DNA of 64,000 nt, taken from contig CAMVOS010000003.1 of NCBI GenBank assembly GCA_947169185.1, positions 1-64,000 of the forward strand, given 5' to 3'. Shown here one piece after another: positions 36,345 through 45,052 of the stretch. The stretch is from an uncultured Prevotella sp. (GTDB lineage Bacteria > Bacteroidota > Bacteroidia > Bacteroidales > Bacteroidaceae). Positions within the stretch are counted from its first letter, which is position 1; every line of letters starts with the position of its first letter. A program made the translations under genes and the position numbers. Under the pieces are notes generated by a model that did no database searches, was not told where the DNA came from, and worked only from the letters and a program-made list of their open reading frames with translations.

Positions 36345-36965
36345 ATGCACATAGCAATAGCAGGAAACATCGGAAGTGGCAAGACCACACTAACCAAGCT
36401 CTTAGCCCATCGTTACGGATGGACACCCAGGTTCGAGCCCGTAGACAATAATCCCTATCTGGCAGATTTCTATGCCGACATGCCCCGTTGGTCGTTTAAT
36501 CTACAGATATACTTCTTGAACAAGCGTTTCAAGGAGGTGGTAGAGATTAGTAAGTCGCAGGATACCATCATCCAAGACCGTACTATCTTTGAGGATGCCT
36601 GCATTTTTGCACCCAACCTGCATGGACAAGGCATGATGTCTGATCGTGATTTCAACAACTATCGCGACTTGTTCGACCTCATGATGTCGCTGGTCAAACT
36701 GCCCGACCTCATGATATACATCCGTGCCAGCATTCCTACCCTCGTATCACAAATCCAGAAACGTGGACGCGAATATGAGCAGACCATGCGTTTGGATTAT
36801 CTGCAGGGACTGGAGAAGCGTTATGAGGAGTGGATAGCCTCCTACAAAGGCAACCTCATCATTGTCGAAGGCGATACTTGCAAGTTTGGCGACAATCCTG
36901 AACACCTAAAACAGGTGACAGATATGATTGATGCTAAACTATATGGCCTATTCCCCATGGAATAA
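36345..36965 (+). CDS. Deoxynucleoside kinase, second of tandem pair
   Basis: This 206-residue paralog of the preceding gene has the same layout: P-loop GNIGSGKTT at 7-15, QDRT near 80 and the QKRGREYEQT lid. The residues around the substrate pocket differ (for instance FEDACIFAPNL against YEGVYVFMQNN), which suggests a different preferred base. It is probably co-transcribed with the first kinase. It ends four bases before the convergent gene at 36970. Confidence 0.88.
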   Translation: MHIAIAGNIGSGKTTLTKLLAHRYGWTPRFEPVDNNPYLADFYADMPRWSFNLQIYFLNKRFKEVVEISKSQDTIIQDRTIFEDACIFAPNLHGQGMMSDRDFNNYRDLFDLMMSLVKLPDLMIYIRASIPTLVSQIQKRGREYEQTMRLDYLQGLEKRYEEWIASYKGNLIIVEGDTCKFGDNPEHLKQVTDMIDAKLYGLFPME

Positions 36966-36969
36966 GCCA

Positions 36970-37656
36970 TTAACGGCGGCGAGCCTTACGACCTTTTGTC
37001 TTAGCACGATGACGGCTTTTAACAGCCTTTCTCACTTTGCCTTTTCCTTTTGCCTTACCCTTCACTGCGGCAGACTTTCTGACCATAGGCACGCTCGTAC
37101 TATGCCAAGTGACCTGCTCACGAGCTGTATAGTAAGGAACGTCATCAGAAGGATTACGTTCGCAATACTTTAATATGCTATAGTAGTCAACATTTCGCTT
37201 CGCGTGATTGTCATAAAACCAAATGTCTATAGAGGACTTTGCTGTGGCAATCATCACAATGTCACGATCAAAACCTACATACCAACGTGCAAAGGCATGT
37301 CCACGTACTGTCGACTCCCATGTAGGGGCACCATAGTGATGACGCATCCATTTCATCATCTTCTTATAGTCATCGCGCTGTGTCCGTCCTTGCTGATAAC
37401 GCGTAGAAAGCATCATGGAGTTCAGCGCTGAGGTGTCGCGATTGCCATTCAAATTAAGCCAAACATCCAAACCCGAAATACGTCCGGACAAGCTGAAGCT
37501 ATCCTCCTGTTGCATACCCTTACGGCACAGCTCGTCTAACATCTCGGCAGGAGACAAAGAAAGCGGCAGATCAAGAAATCTGGTATGATCGTCAGCCTTC
37601 ACAGGTAAGCATAGCATGACTAAAAGGCACACTAGCTTGATATATTTTTTTGTCAT
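36970..37656 (-). CDS. Secreted protein of unknown function with basic C-terminal tail
   Basis: This 228-residue protein is not recognised. It has a signal peptide ending LPVKA and a mixed alpha/beta middle part with several aromatic residues (RHHYGAPTW; FARWYVGFDRDIVMIATAKSS; IDIWFYDNH). The last 40 residues consist mostly of Lys, Arg, Ala and Gly (KGKAKGKGKVRKAVKSRHRAK and on), as in nucleic-acid or cell-wall binding tails. It has its own promoter and meets the kinase pair tail to tail. Confidence 0.55.
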   Translation of the reverse strand: MTKKYIKLVCLLVMLCLPVKADDHTRFLDLPLSLSPAEMLDELCRKGMQQEDSFSLSGRISGLDVWLNLNGNRDTSALNSMMLSTRYQQGRTQRDDYKKMMKWMRHHYGAPTWESTVRGHAFARWYVGFDRDIVMIATAKSSIDIWFYDNHAKRNVDYYSILKYCERNPSDDVPYYTAREQVTWHSTSVPMVRKSAAVKGKAKGKGKVRKAVKSRHRAKTKGRKARRR

Positions 37657-37685
37657 TTTCGAACTTTTGCTTTATATTTTCCCTA

Positions 37686-37693
37686 CAAAGGTA
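37686..37693 (-). promoter_or_regulatory. Promoter -7 box of unknown secreted protein
   Basis: Minus-strand TACCTTTG followed by TAGG, about 30 bases before the start codon. Confidence 0.55.
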
Positions 37694-37787
37694 CGAATAA
37701 GCAAGCAAAACACAAAGAAAAGGCACAAAAAACTACTACAACAACAAAATATTTAGCGAAAAAGCAACGTTTTCAATTTAAAAGTAG

Positions 37788-37795
37788 TATCTTTG
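37788..37795 (+). promoter_or_regulatory. Promoter -7 box of SpoIIE-type phosphatase gene
   Basis: TATCTTTG followed by CACGG, 25 bases before the start codon. Confidence 0.6.
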
Positions 37796-37820
37796 CACGG
37801 ATATTTAGAACTAAGAACTC

Positions 37821-40214
37821 ATGAAACTGCTCAAGACATTTCATCGCAAGCACACCATAGCCGGCAGGTTAACATGGCGTGTATTGGGTACTATGACTGT
37901 TGTCATGACGCTCATCTTGGTTTTGATATTTGCCTTTATCTGGCTTATTGGAGCCGTTATCATGACAGATTACCATAAGGCATCGACAAAAGTCTTCAAC
38001 GAAAAAATCAATAATGTTTTCTCAACTGTTGAGGTTGCTGTCTCCAACAACATGCCAGAAGTGGAGGAAAACATCAACAATGACAGTCGTCAGTACTTTG
38101 CCGTAGAGCATCTATTGAAGCTGAACTCCAATATTATGGGGGCTGCCGTGGCCTATAATCCCGACTACGAGCCAAAGAAAGGGCTGCCGTTCTCTCCCTA
38201 TGCCTATCGCGACAGTCTTGGCATACATACCAAGCAGCTGAACACGCCAGAATACGACTATCTGCACCAGGAATGGTATACCAAACCTATTGCTGAGGGC
38301 AAAGGCACCTGGTCTGAGCCATATATCGATGAAGGTGGCGGTGAAGTGATGATGATTACCTATTCACAGCCCATCATCAACAACCAAGGAGAGATTTACG
38401 CCATCCAAACAGCCGATATCGCATTGGACTGGTTAAGGGATCTCATGCAAGAACTGGATAGCACAGCCCATGAAGGTCTTGTTTTTCTTGAGGTGGAAGA
38501 CAGTATAATAAACTATAGTTTTATTGTGACCCGCAAAGGCACCTTTGTGACTCACCCTGATGAGAGTAAGTTGCTGAATCAGGACCTTTACGAATTCTTA
38601 AAAGAAACAGGAAGCGACAAGGCTATAGCCAAAGCCAAAGAGAAACTCAAAAGCGACAAGGCCATAGAATATTTCTCTTATCGTGACAAAAGTGGAGCTG
38701 CTTTTTTTATGTTCTTGACAAAGATAGAACATACGGACTGGGTGATGAGCACTGTCGTACCATTTAACCAAATTTTATATCCTATAAGTGTCTTAGTAGG
38801 CCTTTTTGTGGTCCTAACAATTATCGGCTTGATTGTCGTGGGTCTGATATGCCGTTCTGCCATCCGGCGTGGCACAAAGCCCATTAGCAAGTTTGCTGAC
38901 TCAGCTGATGAGATAGCATCGGGCAATTTAATAGCGGAGCTGCCAATAATCAAGACCAAAGACGAGATGCTGCGCCTGCACAACTCGTTCGAGACCATGC
39001 AGAAGTCGCTGATACGACAAATTGAAGAAACAAAAACTGCCAATGAAGAAAAAGGACGTATAGAAAGTGAGCTAAACATTGCCCGTGGCATCCAGATGTC
39101 GATGCTACCCAAGACATTTCCGCCATACCCCGACCGCAACGACATCGAGATATTTGGTCAGCAGAATCCTGCTAAGGAAGTTGGCGGCGACCTGTACGAC
39201 TTCTATATCCGTGATGAGAAACTGTTCTTCTGCATCGGTGACGTCAGCGGCAAGGGCGTGCCAGCATCGTTGGTGATGGCTGTCATTCGCACTTTGTTCC
39301 GTACTATCAGTTATCGTGAGGCACTGCCGGAGCGTATCATGTTTGGCATGAACAACGCGATATCCGACAACAACGAGTCGAACATGTTTGTAACACTATT
39401 CCTTGGCGTACTTGACTTGCCTACTGGTAGATTGCGTTATTGTAATGCAGGACATAACTCACCACTACTGATTGGTCAGACCATGGGGCTGCTTCCCTGC
39501 TCGCCCAATGTTCCACTAGGCGTCATGCAAGATTGGAAATTCGACCAACAAGAGTCCACTATCGATATCGACACATGTATATTCCTTTATACTGACGGAT
39601 TGACTGAAGCGGAGGATATTAAACATGAACAATTCTCGGAAGAGCGGATGATGGCTGTGGCAAACGAAGCGTCACACCAGCCCCAGCCACTTATCGAGCA
39701 AATGATCAGTGCCGTCCATCAATTCGTTGGCAATGCAGAACAGAGTGACGACTTAACAATGTTAGCTATCCAATATACTAAACCACAGGAAAAAGATATG
39801 AAGTTGCAACGTAGCATCACCTTACCGAACGACATTGAAGAAGTACCGCAATTGGCAGCATTCGTTGATGAAGTCTGCGAAATTGTTGGCTTTGATATGA
39901 GTACGACCATGAGTCTCAATCTAGCACTAGAGGAGGCTGTGGTCAATGTGATGAGCTATGCATACCCATCGGGAACGACGGGCAATGTCAATATAGAAGC
40001 TTTGGCGAACGAGAAACGACTGAAATTCATTATTAGTGATTGGGGTACTCCCTTTGACCCGACTGCAGAGAAGGAAGTCGACACGACTCTATCGGCAGAA
40101 GAACGACCTATAGGTGGACTAGGCATCCATCTGGTTAGGCAAATTATGGACAGTATAAACTACGAGCGAATCGATGGAATGAACGTATTAACGCTCCGTA
40201 AAAAGCTTGTTTAA
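37821..40214 (+). CDS. Membrane SpoIIE/RsbU-type phosphatase fused to RsbW-like kinase domain
   Basis: This 797-residue sensor has a first membrane helix (about 30-52), an extracytoplasmic Cache-like sensor (about 55-315), a second helix (about 320-350), a HAMP segment (about 350-405), a coiled linker, a PP2C-type SpoIIE phosphatase (about 420-650; EVGGDLYDF near 452, GDVSGKG) and a C-terminal GHKL ATPase domain (about 670-797; NLALEEAVVNV, DWGTPFD, GGLGIHLV). The first domain removes phosphate from an anti-anti-sigma (STAS) protein; the last resembles RsbW/SpoIIAB kinases that add it. A single protein therefore holds both opposing activities. A STAS gene lies 4 kb downstream in the same direction. 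Confidence 0.88.
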   Translation: MKLLKTFHRKHTIAGRLTWRVLGTMTVVMTLILVLIFAFIWLIGAVIMTDYHKASTKVFNEKINNVFSTVEVAVSNNMPEVEENINNDSRQYFAVEHLLKLNSNIMGAAVAYNPDYEPKKGLPFSPYAYRDSLGIHTKQLNTPEYDYLHQEWYTKPIAEGKGTWSEPYIDEGGGEVMMITYSQPIINNQGEIYAIQTADIALDWLRDLMQELDSTAHEGLVFLEVEDSIINYSFIVTRKGTFVTHPDESKLLNQDLYEFLKETGSDKAIAKAKEKLKSDKAIEYFSYRDKSGAAFFMFLTKIEHTDWVMSTVVPFNQILYPISVLVGLFVVLTIIGLIVVGLICRSAIRRGTKPISKFADSADEIASGNLIAELPIIKTKDEMLRLHNSFETMQKSLIRQIEETKTANEEKGRIESELNIARGIQMSMLPKTFPPYPDRNDIEIFGQQNPAKEVGGDLYDFYIRDEKLFFCIGDVSGKGVPASLVMAVIRTLFRTISYREALPERIMFGMNNAISDNNESNMFVTLFLGVLDLPTGRLRYCNAGHNSPLLIGQTMGLLPCSPNVPLGVMQDWKFDQQESTIDIDTCIFLYTDGLTEAEDIKHEQFSEERMMAVANEASHQPQPLIEQMISAVHQFVGNAEQSDDLTMLAIQYTKPQEKDMKLQRSITLPNDIEEVPQLAAFVDEVCEIVGFDMSTTMSLNLALEEAVVNVMSYAYPSGTTGNVNIEALANEKRLKFIISDWGTPFDPTAEKEVDTTLSAEERPIGGLGIHLVRQIMDSINYERIDGMNVLTLRKKLV

Positions 40215-40268
40215 TGCGATTTAAAGTTTTTTAACAGCCCTAAGAAGAGCATAGTCTGAGTTTTTTAA

Positions 40269-40276
40269 TATATTTG
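40269..40276 (+). promoter_or_regulatory. Possible -7 box of ABC transporter gene
   Basis: TATATTTG followed by CAAG, 15 bases before the start codon. Confidence 0.45.
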
Positions 40277-40291
40277 CAAGTCTAAAAAGAA

Positions 40292-43174
40292 ATGACCGAC
40301 GTCATATTATCAAGTTTTATCAGTCTGTTTGCCCTATTCGGCAAGGTAGAGCAGGTAGACGAGGAGCGGGCAAAGAAAATGCTCGTCAACTATTTGCGTC
40401 ATCATTTTGGCATCCGAAATACAGATCTCTACGTAGACCTTTACAGCGATATGCGTATGGCCTACGAGATGACTGACGACTTGAACACTATCGATACCGT
40501 CACTGCCATTTGTTCCAATCTTCAGACGGACATTCGCAACACGGAGAAAGCCCTCCTATTGCTGCGTCTCTTAGAGTTCTGCAAGGATGATAATGGCTTT
40601 ACCGACAGCATGTTCCGCACGATGGCCGAGCAGTTCAACATTCCAGATTCGCAGTATAACGACTTCATGGACTATGTTAATAATAAGCCCACAGAACATG
40701 TCATGCTGCACCAGTTGGAAGGTTTCGACGGGCAGTTGAAGACATTGCTTGACCCCATCACGGGCTTGTTGTTGTTTACCTATATGGGCAACGACACCGT
40801 CCTGCTCAACGACGTTCCTGTACTATCTGGTGCCTATCAGGTATGGATTCAATCCAGCGTATTGAAAGGCAAAAGTGGCAAGCCCGTCTACTATTCTTCC
40901 ATCATTAGTGGTTACGAGCATACTGACGATGAAGTCCATGCTGTTGAGTTCTGCGGACGTGACATCAATTTCCGGTTCCCCAACAGCGACAATGGCATGC
41001 ACGATTTGAGCTTCACACTTCATAATGGCGAGCTATTAGCCATCATGGGAGGATCAGGAACAGGCAAGACCACCCTACTCTCGCTACTCAATGGCAGCAT
41101 GAAGCCTCAGGAAGGCAGCATCACCATCAATGGTCATGACATCAGTGAGCCTAAAGCTAAAGACTTGATTGGTTTTGTACCACAAGACGATCTTCTGATT
41201 GAGGAGCTTACTGTCTATCAGAACCTTTGGTTTACCGCCAAGCTCTGCTTTGAGGGTATGCCCGACGAAGACATCGACCGTCGTGTCATGAAAACGCTGA
41301 AAGACTTAGGTCTTGATGCTGCGAAGGATTTAAAGGTTGGTTCAGCCATAAACAAATTCATCTCCGGTGGTCAGCGTAAGCGTCTGAATATCGCCTTGGA
41401 GCTGATTCGAGAGCCTGCAGTTTTGTTCCTAGACGAACCCACATCAGGTCTTTCTTCTGCTGATACAGAAAAAGTCATCAACTTGCTGAAGGAGCAGACT
41501 CTGAAGGGCAAACTCATCATTGTAAATATCCATCAGCCATCGAGCGACGTCTATAAACTGTTCGACCGCCTGTGGCTGCTCGACAAAGGTGGCTATCCCG
41601 TATACGATGGCAACCCCATCGACGCTATCACCTATTTCAAAGAAGCTGCCAATTATGCTGATGCAGAGACCAGTGCTTGTCCGATGTGTGGTAACGTGAA
41701 TCCTGAAATCGTCCTCAACATCATCGACGAGAAGGCTCTCAACAGCAATGGAGAATTGTCTGACGAGCGTAAGTTGACGCCACAAGATTGGCATGAGCTT
41801 TATCTGAAAGGCAGAGCAGAACAACCTACGCCAGCCATCAGCAACATTCCACCTTCCGACCAAAAGAAGCCTGGAGTACTGAAACAATTTGCCATCTTCC
41901 TGCATCGTAACATTAAGACAAAGATTACCAATATCCAATATCTTTGCATCACTCTGTTACAGGCGCCTGTACTGGCGGTAGTCTGTGCATTTCTAACCCG
42001 CTATACACCACCTGAAGGTTATTCGGTGATGGACAACAAAAACCTGGTCAGCTATTTCTTCATGGCTGTCATCGTTGCCACATTTACCGGCATGAGTGGC
42101 AGCGCTGAAGAGATTATCAAGGACCGAGCTCTGTTGAAGCGCGAAAGTTTCCTCCATTTGTCGTATGGCAGCTATATCTGGTCAAAGATTGTCTATATGG
42201 CAGGTGTCTCGCTCATTCAAACCCTACTCTTTATTATTATTGGCAATACGATAATGGGGTTAAACGGACTATTCTTTACCTGGTGGTTTATTCTTTTTGT
42301 AACCGCCTTCTTGGCTAATCTTACAGGCTTACTTTTGTCACAGTGCCTGAATTCCGTTGTTGCCATATATATCAGCATTCCTATGCTGCTCATCCCACAG
42401 ATTCTACTATGCGGACTGGTAGTGAGCTTCTCAGACTTGACGCCTAAGAGTACTACAGGCAATGTTCCCTTGATAGGCGACTTGATACCATCGCGCTGGT
42501 CGTACGAAGCACTAGCAGTCACCTCGTTTACAGATAATGAATACAAGCGTCAGTTCTTCGATGTAGACAAAGCCAAATACGAAACACAGTATTATAATAT
42601 GGGATTGCTCTACGAACTGCAGTCACAACTGGAAACCATGAAAGATGAGAAAAAGCATGGTAAAAAAGCAAAGGTCGACCACTTACTAGTCATCCGTACC
42701 AATTTGCCACAGCTAACAGCATTCTGTGGGATAAAGCCTTATCAAGGCGACGAGTCATACCAGTCACTCTATGATTATATGAAGGAAGCAGAGAACATCT
42801 TGTCCAAGCGTAGTAATCAACTTACACTAAAGGCCGATGCCCTTGCCTCCAATTATATTCGCCAAAACGGCAAAGAAGCCCTTTTACAGCTGAAACGTGA
42901 TAACTATAACATCAAACTTGAAGACTGTGTGATTGGAGCCGATCAGCAGCATATGCTTGATGTTATCGACAACTATGTCGTACCACGTACGGGCTTAATC
43001 TATCTGACACCTCAAAGCAAAATAGGACGTGCCCCCTTCTACAGTAGCGAAAAGGTCATGGGGGCATGGCATATTAAGACACTATGGTACAATATGTCCA
43101 TACTACTCATCATGAGTATCATCATGGTCATTCTATTAATGACGGACTATCCTGGTAAATTAATTCGTAAATAG
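40292..43174 (+). CDS. ABC-2/ABCG-type transporter with N-terminal TerB-like domain
   Basis: This 960-residue protein combines several parts. A helical N-terminal region (about 1-135) resembles TerB-type domains, followed by a beta-rich segment (about 140-235). The ATPase has a P-loop GGSGTGKTT near 252, ISGGQRKRLN near 357 and Walker B LFLDEPTSG near 378. A CPMCG segment near 466 may bind a metal. The membrane half (about 540-740) is of the ABC-2/ABCG type, and a long soluble region (about 760-920) precedes a last helix. ABCG-like half transporters act as dimers and export lipids or polymers; the cargo is unknown. Its place between phosphatase and STAS genes suggests linked control. Confidence 0.82.
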   Translation: MTDVILSSFISLFALFGKVEQVDEERAKKMLVNYLRHHFGIRNTDLYVDLYSDMRMAYEMTDDLNTIDTVTAICSNLQTDIRNTEKALLLLRLLEFCKDDNGFTDSMFRTMAEQFNIPDSQYNDFMDYVNNKPTEHVMLHQLEGFDGQLKTLLDPITGLLLFTYMGNDTVLLNDVPVLSGAYQVWIQSSVLKGKSGKPVYYSSIISGYEHTDDEVHAVEFCGRDINFRFPNSDNGMHDLSFTLHNGELLAIMGGSGTGKTTLLSLLNGSMKPQEGSITINGHDISEPKAKDLIGFVPQDDLLIEELTVYQNLWFTAKLCFEGMPDEDIDRRVMKTLKDLGLDAAKDLKVGSAINKFISGGQRKRLNIALELIREPAVLFLDEPTSGLSSADTEKVINLLKEQTLKGKLIIVNIHQPSSDVYKLFDRLWLLDKGGYPVYDGNPIDAITYFKEAANYADAETSACPMCGNVNPEIVLNIIDEKALNSNGELSDERKLTPQDWHELYLKGRAEQPTPAISNIPPSDQKKPGVLKQFAIFLHRNIKTKITNIQYLCITLLQAPVLAVVCAFLTRYTPPEGYSVMDNKNLVSYFFMAVIVATFTGMSGSAEEIIKDRALLKRESFLHLSYGSYIWSKIVYMAGVSLIQTLLFIIIGNTIMGLNGLFFTWWFILFVTAFLANLTGLLLSQCLNSVVAIYISIPMLLIPQILLCGLVVSFSDLTPKSTTGNVPLIGDLIPSRWSYEALAVTSFTDNEYKRQFFDVDKAKYETQYYNMGLLYELQSQLETMKDEKKHGKKAKVDHLLVIRTNLPQLTAFCGIKPYQGDESYQSLYDYMKEAENILSKRSNQLTLKADALASNYIRQNGKEALLQLKRDNYNIKLEDCVIGADQQHMLDVIDNYVVPRTGLIYLTPQSKIGRAPFYSSEKVMGAWHIKTLWYNMSILLIMSIIMVILLMTDYPGKLIRK

Positions 43175-43234
43175 CATAAAGTAAACAAGATAATTATCAT
43201 TAACATTATTAATAATTCAAATTCTAAAAACAAA

Positions 43235-44035
43235 ATGAAGAAATTATCAATTTTGGCTATCGCCTTTGCAGCTATCACCTTTGCTGCATGTGGTAACAAG
43301 ACTGCTCAGACTGATGCTGCAGCAGACAGTGTAAAGAGTTTCGAACAGCAGCAGATTGAGGCAAGCATCAAGATGCACATGGACAGTATTGCTTCTGAAC
43401 TGGGTAAGCTGAAGACCCTACCTTTCCTGAACGAGGGTAAGGATGGCATTACTCTGACCAAGGAGGAGAAACAGGTGAAGCCCGACTATCTGCTGGCTGC
43501 CAACGTTGCTGACGAGGCTACCACACTTACCGAGAAATATCGCACCTTGAGTGCCCTGAGCGTCGACAAGAAGATTGCTGCGCTTTACGAAATGCCTACC
43601 GAGGACTACGAGAAGGCTATCACAAAGTTGGCTGCCGATATTAACGATCCTTCGTTCAAGGCTATCGATGATGCCAATACTATCTTTGAGACCACTTCAA
43701 CTCTCTATGACGAGATGGAGAAGAACGGTCGCATCAACTACTTCTGGCAGCTGGCTTCTGCAGCTCTCGTCGAGCAGCTCTATGTAGCCAACCAGAATGC
43801 CGACAAATTCCTCAGCACATTCAACGACGAGGCTGCAGCCAATGTAACTTTCCGTATTGTATTGATTCTTGATGCTGTTAACCGTCTGGCTCAGTATGAT
43901 CCCGATATCGAGCCCGTAGCTCAAGCTATAGCTCCACTCGATGCCCTCAATGCTACCACTGTTGCTGAGATGAAGGAACAGATGGCAAAGATGAAGGATC
44001 AGATCAATGCAGCCCGCAAAGCTCTGGTGAAGTAA
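43235..44035 (+). CDS. Alpha-helical lipoprotein, unknown function
   Basis: This 266-residue lipoprotein has a signal ending TFAACGNK. The mature part is mainly helix, rich in Ala, Glu and Lys, and ends with a coiled stretch (MKEQMAKMKDQINAARKALVK). No family is recognised. It follows the ABC transporter by 60 bases and precedes the STAS gene, so it is probably part of the same signalling cluster. It may be an envelope partner of the exporter or of the sensor. Confidence 0.6.
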   Translation: MKKLSILAIAFAAITFAACGNKTAQTDAAADSVKSFEQQQIEASIKMHMDSIASELGKLKTLPFLNEGKDGITLTKEEKQVKPDYLLAANVADEATTLTEKYRTLSALSVDKKIAALYEMPTEDYEKAITKLAADINDPSFKAIDDANTIFETTSTLYDEMEKNGRINYFWQLASAALVEQLYVANQNADKFLSTFNDEAAANVTFRIVLILDAVNRLAQYDPDIEPVAQAIAPLDALNATTVAEMKEQMAKMKDQINAARKALVK

Positions 44036-44051
44036 TTATTGAACACCCTTT

Positions 44052-44086
44052 GTTGAGGGTTTAGAGACATTTCCTAGACCCTCAAC
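44052..44086 (+). terminator. Stem-loop between lipoprotein and STAS genes
   Basis: GTTGAGGGT (44052-44060) pairs perfectly with ACCCTCAAC (44078-44086). No T run follows, so it may be a partial terminator or an RNA processing/stability site. Confidence 0.5.
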
Positions 44087-44123
44087 ATTTAACCTTTCTA
44101 TAATAATAAAAGTTCAACTCAAT

Positions 44124-44426
44124 ATGATTTTTGATATCAAAGAAGAAAATGGTGGCATGAAAGCCATTGTTAGTGGACGCTTAGATACACCTGCTGCTGT
44201 CAAGGCTCAACAGGAGATCACCCCTCTATTAGAGAATGCTGACAAAGAGATAACCCTTGACTGCTCACCCCTTGAATATATCAGTTCGTCTGGTCTGCGT
44301 CTGTTTCTGACCATCCGTAAAGAAACAGCAGCCAAAGGTGGTAAGGTTATCATCGTCAACATAAATGATGAAATTAGAAAGGTCTTTACAATGACTGGCT
44401 TCTTCAACCTGTTCGATATCCGATAG
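44124..44426 (+). CDS. STAS-domain anti-anti-sigma factor
   Basis: This 100-residue single STAS domain is like SpoIIAA/RsbV. The segment DCSPLEYISSSGLRLFL near 49-65 contains the conserved Ser that is phosphorylated by RsbW-type kinases and dephosphorylated by SpoIIE phosphatases. It is the expected substrate of both domains of the protein at 37821. In Bacteroidota, which lack SigB, the downstream target is unknown. The adjacent LuxR-type protein, starting four bases later, is a candidate. Confidence 0.9.
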   Translation: MIFDIKEENGGMKAIVSGRLDTPAAVKAQQEITPLLENADKEITLDCSPLEYISSSGLRLFLTIRKETAAKGGKVIIVNINDEIRKVFTMTGFFNLFDIR

Positions 44427-44430
44427 GCTG

Positions 44431-45036
44431 ATGACCGAGTTCAAAATGTCAAGGCCAAAAGTAGCCATCATCGACGCAAACACATTGGCAGTATTAGGTT
44501 TAAAACAAATACTGCTGAATGTGATGCCTATTATGGCCATTGACACCTTTGGGAGTTTTAGCGAATTGGAATCAGACAATCCTGACCAATACGCCCACTA
44601 CTTTGTAGCCATGGACATTGTGGTGACCCATCGAAGTTTCTTCCTCGAACGACAACGTAAGACCATTGTGCTTACTTTGTCGGTTAGTGCTACTTCCCAG
44701 CTTCATGACTTCCATTCCTTATGCATCAATCAGTCTGAGCCCCAGCTTATTCGTCAGCTACTCATGCTGCAACAGCATGCACATAGTGGCGGGCGCAACT
44801 TACCACCCATGCCCTCAATTCTTCAGCAAAAGATTTTAACTGATCGTGAGATTGAGGTAATGTCTCTCATCGTCCAAGGGTTCATCAACAAAGAGATTGC
44901 CGACCGTCTGAACATCGGATTGTCCACCGTCATCACCCACCGCAAGAATATCATGGAGAAACTGGGGATGAAGAGTGTGTCAGCTTTAACTATCTATGCA
45001 GTGATGCACGGCTACGTAGATATTAACCGTATTTAG
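44431..45036 (+). CDS. LuxR-type response-regulator-like transcription factor
   Basis: This 201-residue protein has an N-terminal receiver-like part and a C-terminal LuxR helix-turn-helix (LTDREIEVMSLIVQGFINKEIAD near 136-158, then STVITHRKNIMEKLGMKS). The receiver part keeps AIIDANTLAVLGL at the start, but the usual phospho-Asp strand and Lys are not evident (MDIVVTHRS, VLTLSVS), so it may not be controlled by a histidine kinase. It follows the STAS gene by four bases and could be the output of the partner switch (inference). Confidence 0.75.
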   Translation: MTEFKMSRPKVAIIDANTLAVLGLKQILLNVMPIMAIDTFGSFSELESDNPDQYAHYFVAMDIVVTHRSFFLERQRKTIVLTLSVSATSQLHDFHSLCINQSEPQLIRQLLMLQQHAHSGGRNLPPMPSILQQKILTDREIEVMSLIVQGFINKEIADRLNIGLSTVITHRKNIMEKLGMKSVSALTIYAVMHGYVDINRI

Positions 45037-45052
45037 GCGAAAAGTATCAAGC

